Shown: piece by piece, positions 19,867 to 29,078 of the stretch
How the letters are laid out: each line of letters begins with the position of its first letter
Numbering within the stretch: position 1 is the stretch's first letter
Assembly: GCF_009769735.1 (NCBI RefSeq)
Contig: NZ_WSRO01000002.1
Coordinates: forward strand, 5,592,001-5,656,000
DNA length: 64,000 bases
Origin: Streptomyces sp. BA2
GTDB lineage: Bacteria; Actinomycetota; Actinomycetes; Streptomycetales; Streptomycetaceae
Reading direction: 5' to 3'
Notes under the pieces: model-generated
What the model saw: the letters and a program-made list of their open reading frames with translations, nothing else
Told to the model about the DNA's origin: nothing
The model's database searches: none
Made by a program: the position numbers and the translations under genes

Positions 19867-21120
19867 CTACAGACGGTGGGCCGCGCCCGCCGGGGTCGCG
19901 CCCCTGGTGTCCAGGAGCAGCTGAGCTTTCACAGCGAGGCCCTGTAGGTCGTACGTGCGGTGGTGCTGGAGCAGGATCGTGAGGTCGGCGTCGGCCGCCG
20001 CCTCGTAGAGGGAGTCCGCGCGGGGGACGGGATGGCCGAGCACGCGCCAGGTGGGGACGTAAGGGTCGTGGTAGCTGACGGCGGCGCCCATCTCCATCAG
20101 ACGGGTCGCGACCTCCTGGGCGGGGGAGCCCTGCTGGTCGGCGAGGTCGGGCTTGTAGGTGACGCCGAGGAGCAGGACGCGGGCGCCGCGCGCGGACTTG
20201 CCGTGTTCGTTGAGCAGGGTCGCCGAGCGCTGGATCACGTACCGGGGCATGCGGTCGTTGACCTGCTGGGCCAGTTCGACCATGCGCAGGGGGTGCGCGC
20301 CGCGGCCGGGGCCCGGGATGTCCAGGGGGACGCCGTGGCCGCCGACGCCGGGTCCGGGACGGAAGGCCTGGAAGCCGAAGGGCTTGGTCTCGGCGCAGCG
20401 GATGACGTCCCACAGGTCGATGCTCAGGTCGTGGCAGAGCACGGCCATCTCATTGACCAGGGCCATGTTCACGTGCCGGTAGTTGGTCTCCAGGAGGTGC
20501 ACGGTCTCGGCCTCGCGTGGGCCACGCGCGCGTACGACCTTGTCGGTGAGGCGGCCGTAGAAGGCGGCGGCCGATTCGGTGCAGGCCGGGGTGAGGCCGC
20601 CGATGACCTTGGGGGTGCCGGCGTAGCCGTGGGTGCGGTTGCCCGGGTCGAGGCGTCCTGGCGAGTGCGCGAGGTGGAAGTCGCGGCCCGCGCGCAGGCC
20701 TGAGCCCTCTTCGAGGATGGGGCGCAGGAATTCCTCCGTGGTTCCCGGGTAAGCGGGTGACTCAAGGATGACCGTGGTGTGCGGGCGCAGTCGCGCGGCC
20801 AGGGCGCGGGCGGCGTCGGCCACCTGGCTCAGGTCGAGGCTGCGGTCGGCCGCCGGAGGAGTGGGAGCGCAGATGACCGCGGTGCGGACCCTGCCGAGCT
20901 CGACCGGGTCGGTGGTGGGCCGGAAACCCCCCGAGAGCATCCGGCGGACATCGGCGGCGGTGAGGGTTCCCTCGGCGCCGTCGCAGGGCAGGCGGCCGCC
21001 TGCCAGGTCGACGGCGCGCGCGGGGTCGTAGCCGATGGTGGCGATGCCGCCGGAGACGGCGGCCTGGGCGAGGGGCAGGCCGAGGTGGCCGAGACCGATG
21101 ACGGCGAGATCTGCGGGCAT
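19867..21120 (-). CDS. nucleotide-sugar dehydrogenase homologue lacking the catalytic cysteine
   Basis: 417-aa protein of the UDP-glucose/UDP-N-acetylmannosamine dehydrogenase family. N-terminal NAD domain (VIGLGHLGLPLA), middle domain (ETNYRHVNMALVNEMA) and C-terminal UDP-binding domain (LLLGVTYKPDLADQQGSPA) are all present. The catalytic motif, normally GPGVGGHC-[IV]-P, reads GPGVGGHGVP: Gly263 (codon at 20332-20334) replaces the nucleophilic Cys, and SPERVDPG is SPGRLDPG. It probably cannot complete the two-step oxidation. ATG 21120 is chosen because GGGAGG lies 13 nt before it, inside the longer open frame. Confidence 0.85.
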   Translation of the reverse strand: MPADLAVIGLGHLGLPLAQAAVSGGIATIGYDPARAVDLAGGRLPCDGAEGTLTAADVRRMLSGGFRPTTDPVELGRVRTAVICAPTPPAADRSLDLSQVADAARALAARLRPHTTVILESPAYPGTTEEFLRPILEEGSGLRAGRDFHLAHSPGRLDPGNRTHGYAGTPKVIGGLTPACTESAAAFYGRLTDKVVRARGPREAETVHLLETNYRHVNMALVNEMAVLCHDLSIDLWDVIRCAETKPFGFQAFRPGPGVGGHGVPLDIPGPGRGAHPLRMVELAQQVNDRMPRYVIQRSATLLNEHGKSARGARVLLLGVTYKPDLADQQGSPAQEVATRLMEMGAAVSYHDPYVPTWRVLGHPVPRADSLYEAAADADLTILLQHHRTYDLQGLAVKAQLLLDTRGATPAGAAHRL

Positions 21121-21371
21121 GGCGGTGGGCCGTCCTCCCAATAGCCGGAGCGGGACGAGCGCGCAAGTCCTGTGGACAAGGTGGACCAGCGCAATGTCAG
21201 ACTAGGAGTAAATATGACCGTTATGCGGCATTGCGCTGCGCCGGGCGTCGGAGTGTTGGCCCCGGGTTGGCCGGAGGTTGTCCACAGGCGGCGGCCGAAC
21301 TCAGCGGACCTGACCAGAATCTGGGCATGATGTGAGCGCGACCACACCCGACAGCTAAACGGGAGGCAGCG

Positions 21372-23078
21372 GTGAGGACAGCGACCTTGGGACCGGCGGA
21401 GCGTGCCGAGTCACTTGCGGGAATGGCCGAGCGGGAGCTGGATGTCCTGGTCGTGGGCGCGGGAGTGGTCGGTGCGGGCACCGCACTTGACGCCGTGACC
21501 CGCGGCCTGTCCACCGGCCTGGTCGAGGCACGGGACTGGGCGTCGGGCACGTCGAGCCGGTCGAGCAAGCTGATCCACGGCGGACTGCGCTATCTGGAGA
21601 TGCTCGACTTCGCGCTGGTGCGGGAGGCGCTGAAGGAGCGCGGCCTGCTCCTGGAGCGGATCGCCCCGCATCTCGTGAAGCCGGTGCCGTTCCTGTACCC
21701 GTTGCAGCACAAGGGCTGGGAGAGGATCTACGCCGGATCGGGCGTCGCGTTGTACGACGCCATGTCGATGTCGCGAGGCCATGGCCGCGGCCTGCCCATG
21801 CACCGCCACCTGACCCGGCGTCACGCCCTGCGCGTCGCCCCGTGTCTGAAGAAGGACGCGCTGGTCGGGGCGATGCAGTACTACGACGCGCAGATGGACG
21901 ACGCCCGCTATGTGGCCACCCTGGTGCGCACCGCGTCGGCGTACGGCGCGAAGGTCGCCAACCGCGCGCGCGTGACGGGCTTCCTGCGCGAGGGCGAACG
22001 GGTCGTCGGCGCCCGGGTGCAGGACGTCGAGGGCGGCGGGGAGTACGAGGTCCGGGCCAAGCAGGTGGTCAACGCCACCGGTGTGTGGACGGACGACACC
22101 CAGGCGATGGTCGGCGAGCGGGGGCAGTTCCACGTCAGGGCGTCCAAGGGCATCCATCTGGTCGTGCCCAAGGACCGGATCAACTCGACGACCGGGCTGA
22201 TCCTGCGGACGGAGAAGAGCGTCCTCTTCGTCATTCCGTGGGGGCGGCACTGGATCGTGGGGACGACCGACACCGACTGGGACCTGGACAAGGCGCATCC
22301 CGCTGCGTCCAGCGCCGACATCGACTATCTGCTCGAGCATGTGAACTCGGTGCTCGGGGTGCCCCTTTCACGGGACGACGTCCAAGGGGTGTACGCGGGG
22401 CTGCGGCCGCTGCTCGCCGGCGAGTCGGACGCCACGAGCAAGCTGTCGCGTGAGCACACGGTGGCGCATCCGGCCCCGGGCCTGGTGGTCATCGCGGGCG
22501 GCAAGTACACGACGTACCGCGTGATGGCGAAGGACGCCGTGGACGAGGCCGTGCACGGCCTCGACCAGCGGGTCGCCGACTGTGTCACCGAGGACATCCC
22601 GCTGGTCGGCGCCGAGGGGTACAAGGCGCTGTGGAACGCGCGCGCCAGGATCGCGGCCCGCACCGGGCTCCATGTGGTGCGCGTGGAGCACCTGTTGAAC
22701 CGGTACGGCTCACTGGCGGAAGAGGTCCTCGCCCTCGTCACGGCCGATCCCACCCTGGGCGAGCCACTGCCCGCCGCGGACGACTATCTGCGCGCCGAGA
22801 TCGTCTATGCCGCGTCGCACGAGGGCGCACGGCACCTGGACGACGTGTTGACCCGGCGCACGCGCATCTCGATCGAGACGTTCGACCGGGGCACGCGCAG
22901 TGCGCGGCTGTGCGCCGAGCTGATGGCGCCGGTCCTGGGCTGGGACAAGGACCAGGTGGAGAAGGAGGTCCAGCACTACGAGAAGAGGGTGGAGGCGGAG
23001 CGGGAGTCGCAGCGGCAGCCGGACGACCTGACGGCGGACGCGGCGAGGCTGGGGGCGCCGGACATCGTGCCGCTCTAG
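21372..23078 (+). CDS. glpD: aerobic glycerol-3-phosphate dehydrogenase
   Basis: 568-aa FAD-dependent enzyme oxidising glycerol-3-phosphate to dihydroxyacetone phosphate and feeding electrons to quinone. The FAD motif VVGAGVVGAGTALDA is near residue 27, then SSRSSKLIHGGLRYLE, the domain core WIVGTTDTDWD and GGKYTTYRVMA near residue 375. The C-terminal helical GlpD domain covers about 420-540. GTG start with GGGAGGC upstream. Transcribed alone; no glpF or glpK in the window. Confidence 0.95.
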   Translation: MRTATLGPAERAESLAGMAERELDVLVVGAGVVGAGTALDAVTRGLSTGLVEARDWASGTSSRSSKLIHGGLRYLEMLDFALVREALKERGLLLERIAPHLVKPVPFLYPLQHKGWERIYAGSGVALYDAMSMSRGHGRGLPMHRHLTRRHALRVAPCLKKDALVGAMQYYDAQMDDARYVATLVRTASAYGAKVANRARVTGFLREGERVVGARVQDVEGGGEYEVRAKQVVNATGVWTDDTQAMVGERGQFHVRASKGIHLVVPKDRINSTTGLILRTEKSVLFVIPWGRHWIVGTTDTDWDLDKAHPAASSADIDYLLEHVNSVLGVPLSRDDVQGVYAGLRPLLAGESDATSKLSREHTVAHPAPGLVVIAGGKYTTYRVMAKDAVDEAVHGLDQRVADCVTEDIPLVGAEGYKALWNARARIAARTGLHVVRVEHLLNRYGSLAEEVLALVTADPTLGEPLPAADDYLRAEIVYAASHEGARHLDDVLTRRTRISIETFDRGTRSARLCAELMAPVLGWDKDQVEKEVQHYEKRVEAERESQRQPDDLTADAARLGAPDIVPL

Positions 23079-23120
23079 CGCTCCGCTGGTTGACCGGATT
23101 GGTGTCTGCGGGTGCGTTGC

Positions 23121-23149
23121 GGCTGGTCGCGCCGTTCCCCGCGCCCCTT
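23121..23149. repeat. single-arm copy of the intergenic repeat
   Basis: GGCTGGTCGCGCCGTTCCCC continues to GCGCCCCTT and matches the left arm region of the repeat at 11899-11924 except for one base. It lies 42 bp after glpD. Confidence 0.65.
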
Positions 23150-23169
23150 CGGGACGCCAAGTCGCCACG

Positions 23170-23419
23170 CTACGTGTGGAACTCGGCTGTGAGGAGGGTG
23201 CGTTCGAGTTCCGGGTCCGCTATCTCGTGGTGGGCGAGTGTGGAGCCGCGGCGGGGGCCTTGCCCCGGGTGACGAGCGACGGAAGAGTGGCGTCCGGGCC
23301 GGTTTCGCGGCCAACGGCGCACTGGCGGAAGTCAGGCCGAAAAGGGCCATCGCGAGGGGTATGGCCAGCAGTGTCCGTGGATTGGGCGTGGCGGTCCCTC
23401 CTTGTACGGAGCCCGTCAT
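23170..23419 (-). pseudogene. possible frameshifted remnant of a small secreted or membrane protein
   Basis: Reading leftward from ATG 23419 gives a plausible signal or transmembrane segment (TLLAIPLAMALFGLTSAS) in one frame. A protein-like C-terminal end (STLAHHEIADPELERTLL and a stop at 23170) lies in another. One frameshift near 23300 would join them. The rest of the 23079-23524 gap shows only the repeat copy and the kinase promoter region. Low confidence; sequencing error or coincidence is possible. Confidence 0.3.
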
Positions 23420-23524
23420 GAGGGACGTTGGACCCTGGGCGTAGACCGGTCCCCGAGTGAGGGACAATGGAGGCTCTGTCAGGGCGGGTTGCGCGGGTAG
23501 CAGCGGTAGCAGCAGAGGGGACGC

Positions 23525-25672
23525 ATGTCGGACGCGGAGAAGACGGGTCAGTCCCGTCAGGACAAGAGCGAACGTCTCCTCTCCGGGCGCTACCGGCTGG
23601 GAGAAGTGCTCGGCCGCGGCGGAATGGGAACCGTCTGGCGCGCCAAGGACGAGACACTCGGCCGTACGGTCGCGGTGAAGGAGCTGCGCTTTCCCTCGAG
23701 CATCGACGAGGAAGAGAAGCGGCGGCTCATCACGCGTACGTTGCGTGAGGCCAAGGCGATCGCGCGGATCCGCAACACCAGTGCGGTGACCGTGTACGAC
23801 GTGGTCGACGAGGACGACCGGCCGTGGATCGTGATGGAGCTGGTCGAGGGCAAGTCGCTCGCCGAGGCCATTCGCGAGGACGGGCTGCTCACGCCGAGGC
23901 GCGCGGCCGAGGTCGGGCTCGCGGTGCTCGACGTACTGCGGTCCGCGCACCGCGAGGGAATTCTGCACCGCGACGTGAAGCCGTCGAACGTGCTGATCGC
24001 CGAGGACGGGCGAGTCGTCCTCACGGACTTCGGCATCGCGCAGGTCGAGGGCGACCCGTCGATCACCTCCACCGGCATGCTCGTCGGCGCTCCTTCGTAC
24101 ATCTCGCCGGAGCGGGCGCGCGGTCACAAGCCGGGCCCGGCGGCCGACCTGTGGTCGCTCGGCGGTCTGCTGTACGCGGCTGTGGAAGGCGTGCCTCCGT
24201 ACGACAAGGGGTCGGCGATCGCGACCCTCACCGCGGTCATGACCGAGGACGTCGAACAGCCGACGAACGCGGGGCCGTTGGAGAAGGTCATCTACGGCCT
24301 GCTCGCCAAGGACCCCGAGCAGCGGCTCGACGACGCGGGGGCGCGGGCGCTCCTGATCGACGTGATTCACGCGCCGGAGGTCAAGGACGAGCCGGAGCCG
24401 GTCGACGCGACGAAGGTCGTGCCGCTGCCTCCGGTGCCGCCGACTTCCGGCGTGGGGAAGCGGTTCGGAAAGGGCAAGGGCAAGGGCGGCTCCTCCGGCC
24501 GTGCGGGCGTGGCCGGTGGCGGCGCTGTGGGTGCCGCTGGGGCCGCTGGTTCGGCGGATACGGCTGAGTCCTCCGGGGCGGCTGGGTCTTCCGGGGCCTC
24601 TGGGACCGTCGGGTCCTCCGCGGATTCCGGTGGCAAGGGCGAGGAGGCCGCCGAGCGGCTGAAGGGTGCGCTCCGGTCGGTGCGGAAGGCCGCGGCTGCG
24701 GCTACCGCGCGGGGCGCGGGGGCCGGTTCGGGTGCTTCCGGTTCCGGTGCCAATTCCGGTTCCGGCTCTGCTTCTGGGGCGGTGACGGAGAAGCCTTCGC
24801 GCTCCGGGGCGGCTGGAGGAGCCTCCGCTTCTTCGAATACTCCGCCGGTTCCCGCGACGCCGCCACGTGCGGCGCCTCCCAGGGCCTCGCTCACCGACGT
24901 GGTGCCTCGGCGCACGCTCGTGATCTTCTCGTTGGCCCTCGCGCTCGCCGTGCTCGGAACCGTGCTCGCGTTCGCGCTGAGCAACGGGGACGAGAGCGGT
25001 GCGCGGGACAGCAAGAACGGCGGCGACAAGGCCGCGTCCAGCGGGGCGACCGCGGGCAGCGGCGAGAAGGAGGAGGACAAGGGCGCCGGGCAGGACGGCG
25101 GCGCCGGGGAGGACAAGGGCAAGGGCGACACGGAAGCGGGTGCGGGGTCGAGCCCCGGTTCGGGTGACGGCCACGATCCGAGTGAGAGCGGCGACGACGG
25201 TGGCGACGGTGGCGACGACTCCGGCAAGAAGCCGGAAGACGGCGCCGAGTCGACGTACAAGCACTCCCAAGGCTTCTCCGTGGGGCTGCCCAAGGGGTGG
25301 AAGTACCAGTCCACGGGTGCCGCGGGCGCGCGTTTCACCGGGCCGGACGGGCAGAAGCTGCTGATCGGCTGGACTCCCACGCCCAAGTCGGACCCTGTGG
25401 GCGACTGGAAGAACCAGGAGTCGTACATGGTCCGGTCGCAGTACAAGCGCATCCGGATAGAGAAGGTCGACTTCCGCGGCTGGAACACGGCCGACTGGGA
25501 GTTCACGTACGTCGACGGCGGCACGAAGTACCGCTCGATAGACCGCGGTTTCGTCGTGAACGACAACTTGGGCTACGGACTGATGTATACGGCCAAGGCG
25601 GCCAAGTGGGACAGCGACGAGCGCAAGGACGCGTGGCGGACCTTCACGAAGTCGTTCGAGCCGAAGAAGTAG
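23525..25672 (+). CDS. membrane Ser/Thr protein kinase, cluster member 1
   Basis: 715-aa Hanks-type kinase. Gly-rich loop LGRGGMGTV, Lys52 in VAVKEL, HRDVKPSN with catalytic D150, and DFGIA are all intact. The kinase domain (about 20-290) is followed by a long Ala/Gly/Ser-rich linker, one transmembrane helix (about 462-484), an acidic Gly-rich segment and an outside domain of ~130 residues beginning HSQGFSVGLPKGW. No PASTA repeats. First of five consecutive kinase genes; in S. coelicolor the equivalent cluster is, from memory, SCO4775-SCO4779, linked to spore-wall synthesis. Confidence 0.93.
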   Translation: MSDAEKTGQSRQDKSERLLSGRYRLGEVLGRGGMGTVWRAKDETLGRTVAVKELRFPSSIDEEEKRRLITRTLREAKAIARIRNTSAVTVYDVVDEDDRPWIVMELVEGKSLAEAIREDGLLTPRRAAEVGLAVLDVLRSAHREGILHRDVKPSNVLIAEDGRVVLTDFGIAQVEGDPSITSTGMLVGAPSYISPERARGHKPGPAADLWSLGGLLYAAVEGVPPYDKGSAIATLTAVMTEDVEQPTNAGPLEKVIYGLLAKDPEQRLDDAGARALLIDVIHAPEVKDEPEPVDATKVVPLPPVPPTSGVGKRFGKGKGKGGSSGRAGVAGGGAVGAAGAAGSADTAESSGAAGSSGASGTVGSSADSGGKGEEAAERLKGALRSVRKAAAAATARGAGAGSGASGSGANSGSGSASGAVTEKPSRSGAAGGASASSNTPPVPATPPRAAPPRASLTDVVPRRTLVIFSLALALAVLGTVLAFALSNGDESGARDSKNGGDKAASSGATAGSGEKEEDKGAGQDGGAGEDKGKGDTEAGAGSSPGSGDGHDPSESGDDGGDGGDDSGKKPEDGAESTYKHSQGFSVGLPKGWKYQSTGAAGARFTGPDGQKLLIGWTPTPKSDPVGDWKNQESYMVRSQYKRIRIEKVDFRGWNTADWEFTYVDGGTKYRSIDRGFVVNDNLGYGLMYTAKAAKWDSDERKDAWRTFTKSFEPKK

Positions 25673-25848
25673 CGATCGAGTAGCGATCGAGGGGGCCCGC
25701 GGTACGCGTCCGGTGTATCCGGTGAGATCTCGCATCCCCTCAATGTGGTTTGCCTCCGGCACGTATCGTGAGTGCTTGCGGACCGTACGCAGCCGCAACA
25801 GGGCATAAGGCGAACGGAATTGACCACCGGTCGGACGGGGGAGGCGTC

Positions 25849-28800
25849 GTGGACGAATACGCGGGGCGGGTACTCGCCGACCGCTACCGCCTGCCGCTGC
25901 CTCCTGCGGATGAGTACGAACTCGCGGAGACGCGGGCCTTCGACACGTACAGCGGGCAGGAAGTCCTGGTCAGGCAGGTGCCGTTGCCCGAGGTCGTCGA
26001 CGCGGAAGTGCTTGAGCTCGATGAGCGGGACCTGCCGGAGGGGGAGCTTCCGGCAGGGTTCGTGAGCGCGGGGGCGGTGCGGCGGCTTTCGGCGCGCACG
26101 ACCCGGCGGCCCTCGGATCCGGCGGTGCGCCGCGCGATAGAGGCGGCGCAGGCCGCCGCGCAGATTCCCGACCATCCGCGGCTCGACCAGGTCTTCGACG
26201 TGTTCGCCGAGGGCGGTTCGCTGTGGATAGTCAGCGAGTTGGTGGCGGCGAGGCCGCTGGCCGCGCTGCTCGCGGACCGGCCGCTGAGTCCGTACCGCGC
26301 GGCTGAGGTCGCGTCGGACGTGGTGACGGCGCTGCGGGTGCTGCACGCGCATGGGTGGGTCCACCGGAACATCACCGCTCGCACGGTCCTGGTCTGCGAC
26401 GACGGCCGGGTGGTCCTGACGGGCCTCGCGGCGGGCGCGGCGGAAGAGGCGCTGTGCGGGTACGACCCTCGGCCTGAGGAGCTCTTCGGGGGGCCCGATG
26501 CGGACGAGCGCGCTGCGGACGAGCGCGCTGCGGACGAGCGCGCTGCGGACGAGCCCGCTGCGGACGAGCGCGGCGATGAGCCCGATGAGGCGTACGGGCC
26601 CTATGAGGCGTACGAGGTCGCCCCGGCCCCGGCGCCCTCGGAGCCCCCGGAGCCCGCGGGTGACGCGCGGGCCGCACGGACCAGCGCCATAGCCGCGTAT
26701 CGCGCCGGGGCGCGGGCCGCGGCGCGGGTGAGCGAGGACGAGGGGCGCCGGGGCCCGGAGTTGCCGGGGCCCAGGGCAGGCGGTGACTCGGCGGGGGCCG
26801 AGGGGTACGACGAGGGCGGCAGGAGCGGCGGCGAGGCCGAGGCTGCGGGGCGGATCCTGGACCCGTACGGCGTCGGGGGTACGAAGCCGTGGCACGGGGC
26901 TGTGCCGAGGGGGAGTTCCGGCGCGGGCAGGGGTGTTGGAGGCCCCGCAGAGGGCGCTCCTGGCAGGGCAGAGCGAGGCTTTGAGACCGGCCGCGGCGAG
27001 GTAGCCCCCGAGGGCGGCGGCCGCGGCGGGCAGGACGCCGGGCCTGGCTACGAGGGGCTGGGTTCCGGGCCGAGCCACGGTGGGCAGAGCACGACGGCTG
27101 CTCGTGGTGGGCGAGGCGCTGGTTACGGTGTTGCGGGTTCCGCGCCTGGCCGTGGTGGGGAGGGCTCTGGCTACGGTGACTTGGGCCCCGCTTCCGGCCG
27201 TGGTGGGGAAAGCTATGGCTCCGGTGTTCCGCGCCCCGCGCAAAGCCGTGGTGGGCAAGGGCGTCCCGCGGAGGGTTCGGGTGCGTACCGCTCCGTGGGC
27301 GGGCGTGGGGAGCAGGGGCTGCCCGCTTCGGCTTCGGGGCAGGGCGGGCCGGGGGCCGTGTCCGGCCGTTCCGTCTCGCGTCCGGGTGCGTCTGGTTCCG
27401 CAGTTGGCCTTGGTGGGCCGGGAGCTGGCTCCGGCCATGGCGCGGCACCCGCCACCCCGGCATCATCCGGCCACAGCTACTGGGACGCCCTCGTCGCCGA
27501 GCGGCGTGGGGGGCGGCGTGGGCCCGCCACCGCTCTTGCCGCCGAGCGGGCCCGGCACGCCCGGATGACCGTGGTCGGGGGCGTGACCGAGCGGTGGGCG
27601 CCCGAGCAGGCCGGGCCCGTGCACGAGAACTGGCAGCTTGCCCCGCCCATCGGGCCCGCCACCGATCTCTGGGCGCTGGGCGCGCTGTTGTTCCGGGCCG
27701 TGCAGGGTCACGCGCCCTACCCGGAGGAGAGCACCTTCGAGCTCGTCCAGCTGGTGTGCGCCGAGCCGCCCGCCTTCGCGGAGGAGTGCGGGCCGCTCCG
27801 GCCCGTCGTCGAGTCGTTGTTACGGCAGGACCCCACCGAGCGGCTCGACATCGAGGAGCTGAGCGGCTGGCTTCGCTCGCTGGTCCGCTCCGCGCCCGAG
27901 CCGGAAGCCGGTGCGAACGTCGTGCCCGCGCCGCCGTTCGACGCCCGGCGGCTGCCCGTCGTACGCCGTCGCGGTGATCTCGTACGCCGCAAGAAGCGGC
28001 GCGCCCCCGCGCCCGCGGCCACCACCCCCCTGCCGAACTCCCGGCAGAACGGGCGCCACAAGCACAAACACAAGCGAGGGCGGGAAGCCAGGCAGGCAGC
28101 CACCGCGCCCATGCCCAAGCGGACCGTCTCCATGCCCAAGCGGACGGCCCCCGCGCCCAAGCGGAGCGGTACGGGGCGGCCACGTTCCCTGGGGCGCCTC
28201 CTGCTCCTCCTCATCCTGGTCGGCCTCGCCGCGGCGGTCGCGTACGCCATGGTCTTCATGCCCAAGGCGGGGGAGAACGAGGGCGGCGAGCGCGCGGGCT
28301 CCGCGGGCGACCCCGGCACCAGCCAGGCGCCCGACCCCGGCAGCACCTCCAGCGCCCGGCCCAGCGAGGACGGCGGAGAGGACGGCAAGTCCGGTAAGCC
28401 CAGCGACAAGCCCGAGAAGAGCCCCGGCTCGCAGAAGCCGCAGACCAGCGGGCCCGAGGTGCCGCAGGGCTTCACGCTCCGCAAGGACGCCGAGGGCTTC
28501 AGGGTCGCTGTCGCCAGCGGCTGGGACCGGCAGCCCAAGAACGGGCGGGGCCAGGTCGTTTACACGAAAGGCGACTTCGAGCTGATCGTCGTGCCGGGGC
28601 GTGACGGCACGGACGAGTACGGCAGCGACCCCATGAAGTACCAGCGCGAGCACGAGCGCGAGCTGCAGCCGTTCCGCGACTCGACCTGGGCGGAGTCGTC
28701 CGGAATGCGCAGGATCGACGTGGGCGGACGGGTCATGGGCGAGGGGCAGTTCACCTGGCAGGGACCGGGCGGCGGCGAAATCTTCGTACGCAATCTCGCG

Positions 28801-28914
28801 ATGATCGTCGGCGGGAAGTACCACGTCGTGCAGATCCGGGGGCCCGAGGCCGAGCGTGATGAAGTGGACCGGCTCTATGAGCAGGCCTCGTCGACCTATC
28901 AAGTCACTGATTGA
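25849..28914 (+). CDS. pseudokinase with large activation-segment insertion; TTA codon
   Basis: 1021-aa kinase-like membrane protein that has lost catalysis. The Gly-rich loop is absent, the strand-3 Lys is Arg42, the HRDxKxxN motif reads HRNITART (N174, T176, T179), and DFG reads GLA (192-194). The APE-type motif WAPEQ appears only at residue 583, about 390 residues later. The insertion is rich in Gly, Ala, Ser and charged repeats. The C-lobe resumes with PATDLWALGALLFRAVQGH. One transmembrane helix (about 783-806) precedes an outside domain like that of the neighbours. GTG 25849 follows GGGGGAGGC. A TTA codon (27820-27822, Leu658) suggests bldA control. Confidence 0.9.
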   Translation: MDEYAGRVLADRYRLPLPPADEYELAETRAFDTYSGQEVLVRQVPLPEVVDAEVLELDERDLPEGELPAGFVSAGAVRRLSARTTRRPSDPAVRRAIEAAQAAAQIPDHPRLDQVFDVFAEGGSLWIVSELVAARPLAALLADRPLSPYRAAEVASDVVTALRVLHAHGWVHRNITARTVLVCDDGRVVLTGLAAGAAEEALCGYDPRPEELFGGPDADERAADERAADERAADEPAADERGDEPDEAYGPYEAYEVAPAPAPSEPPEPAGDARAARTSAIAAYRAGARAAARVSEDEGRRGPELPGPRAGGDSAGAEGYDEGGRSGGEAEAAGRILDPYGVGGTKPWHGAVPRGSSGAGRGVGGPAEGAPGRAERGFETGRGEVAPEGGGRGGQDAGPGYEGLGSGPSHGGQSTTAARGGRGAGYGVAGSAPGRGGEGSGYGDLGPASGRGGESYGSGVPRPAQSRGGQGRPAEGSGAYRSVGGRGEQGLPASASGQGGPGAVSGRSVSRPGASGSAVGLGGPGAGSGHGAAPATPASSGHSYWDALVAERRGGRRGPATALAAERARHARMTVVGGVTERWAPEQAGPVHENWQLAPPIGPATDLWALGALLFRAVQGHAPYPEESTFELVQLVCAEPPAFAEECGPLRPVVESLLRQDPTERLDIEELSGWLRSLVRSAPEPEAGANVVPAPPFDARRLPVVRRRGDLVRRKKRRAPAPAATTPLPNSRQNGRHKHKHKRGREARQAATAPMPKRTVSMPKRTAPAPKRSGTGRPRSLGRLLLLLILVGLAAAVAYAMVFMPKAGENEGGERAGSAGDPGTSQAPDPGSTSSARPSEDGGEDGKSGKPSDKPEKSPGSQKPQTSGPEVPQGFTLRKDAEGFRVAVASGWDRQPKNGRGQVVYTKGDFELIVVPGRDGTDEYGSDPMKYQREHERELQPFRDSTWAESSGMRRIDVGGRVMGEGQFTWQGPGGGEIFVRNLAMIVGGKYHVVQIRGPEAERDEVDRLYEQASSTYQVTD
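26500..26572. repeat. 15-bp in-frame tandem repeat in the pseudokinase gene
   Basis: About five copies of GCGGACGAGCGCGCT, encoding repeated ADERA units with one P variant. It marks the start of the low-complexity insertion. Confidence 0.85.
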
Positions 28915-29078
28915 CGTCGCCGGATCGTCCGAAGGTCATCATGTGCCCCTTTGAGTACGGGATTTGACCGCTCTTCGGGTGCGTCGAGCGGCCCGTCGCC
29001 GTTGCGTCACGCGTCACAGTGAGGTCTCCTAGCACCCCCGGAGGTTCCGCGTACGCCGACCGCTCCCTAATCTGTGCC

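Noticed and set aside
23075..25798. 907-codon open frame on the minus strand opposite kinase 1
   Set aside because: It is the antisense of a clear kinase gene, has Arg/Pro-rich low-complexity composition and no ribosome-binding site; such frames are expected in high-GC DNA.
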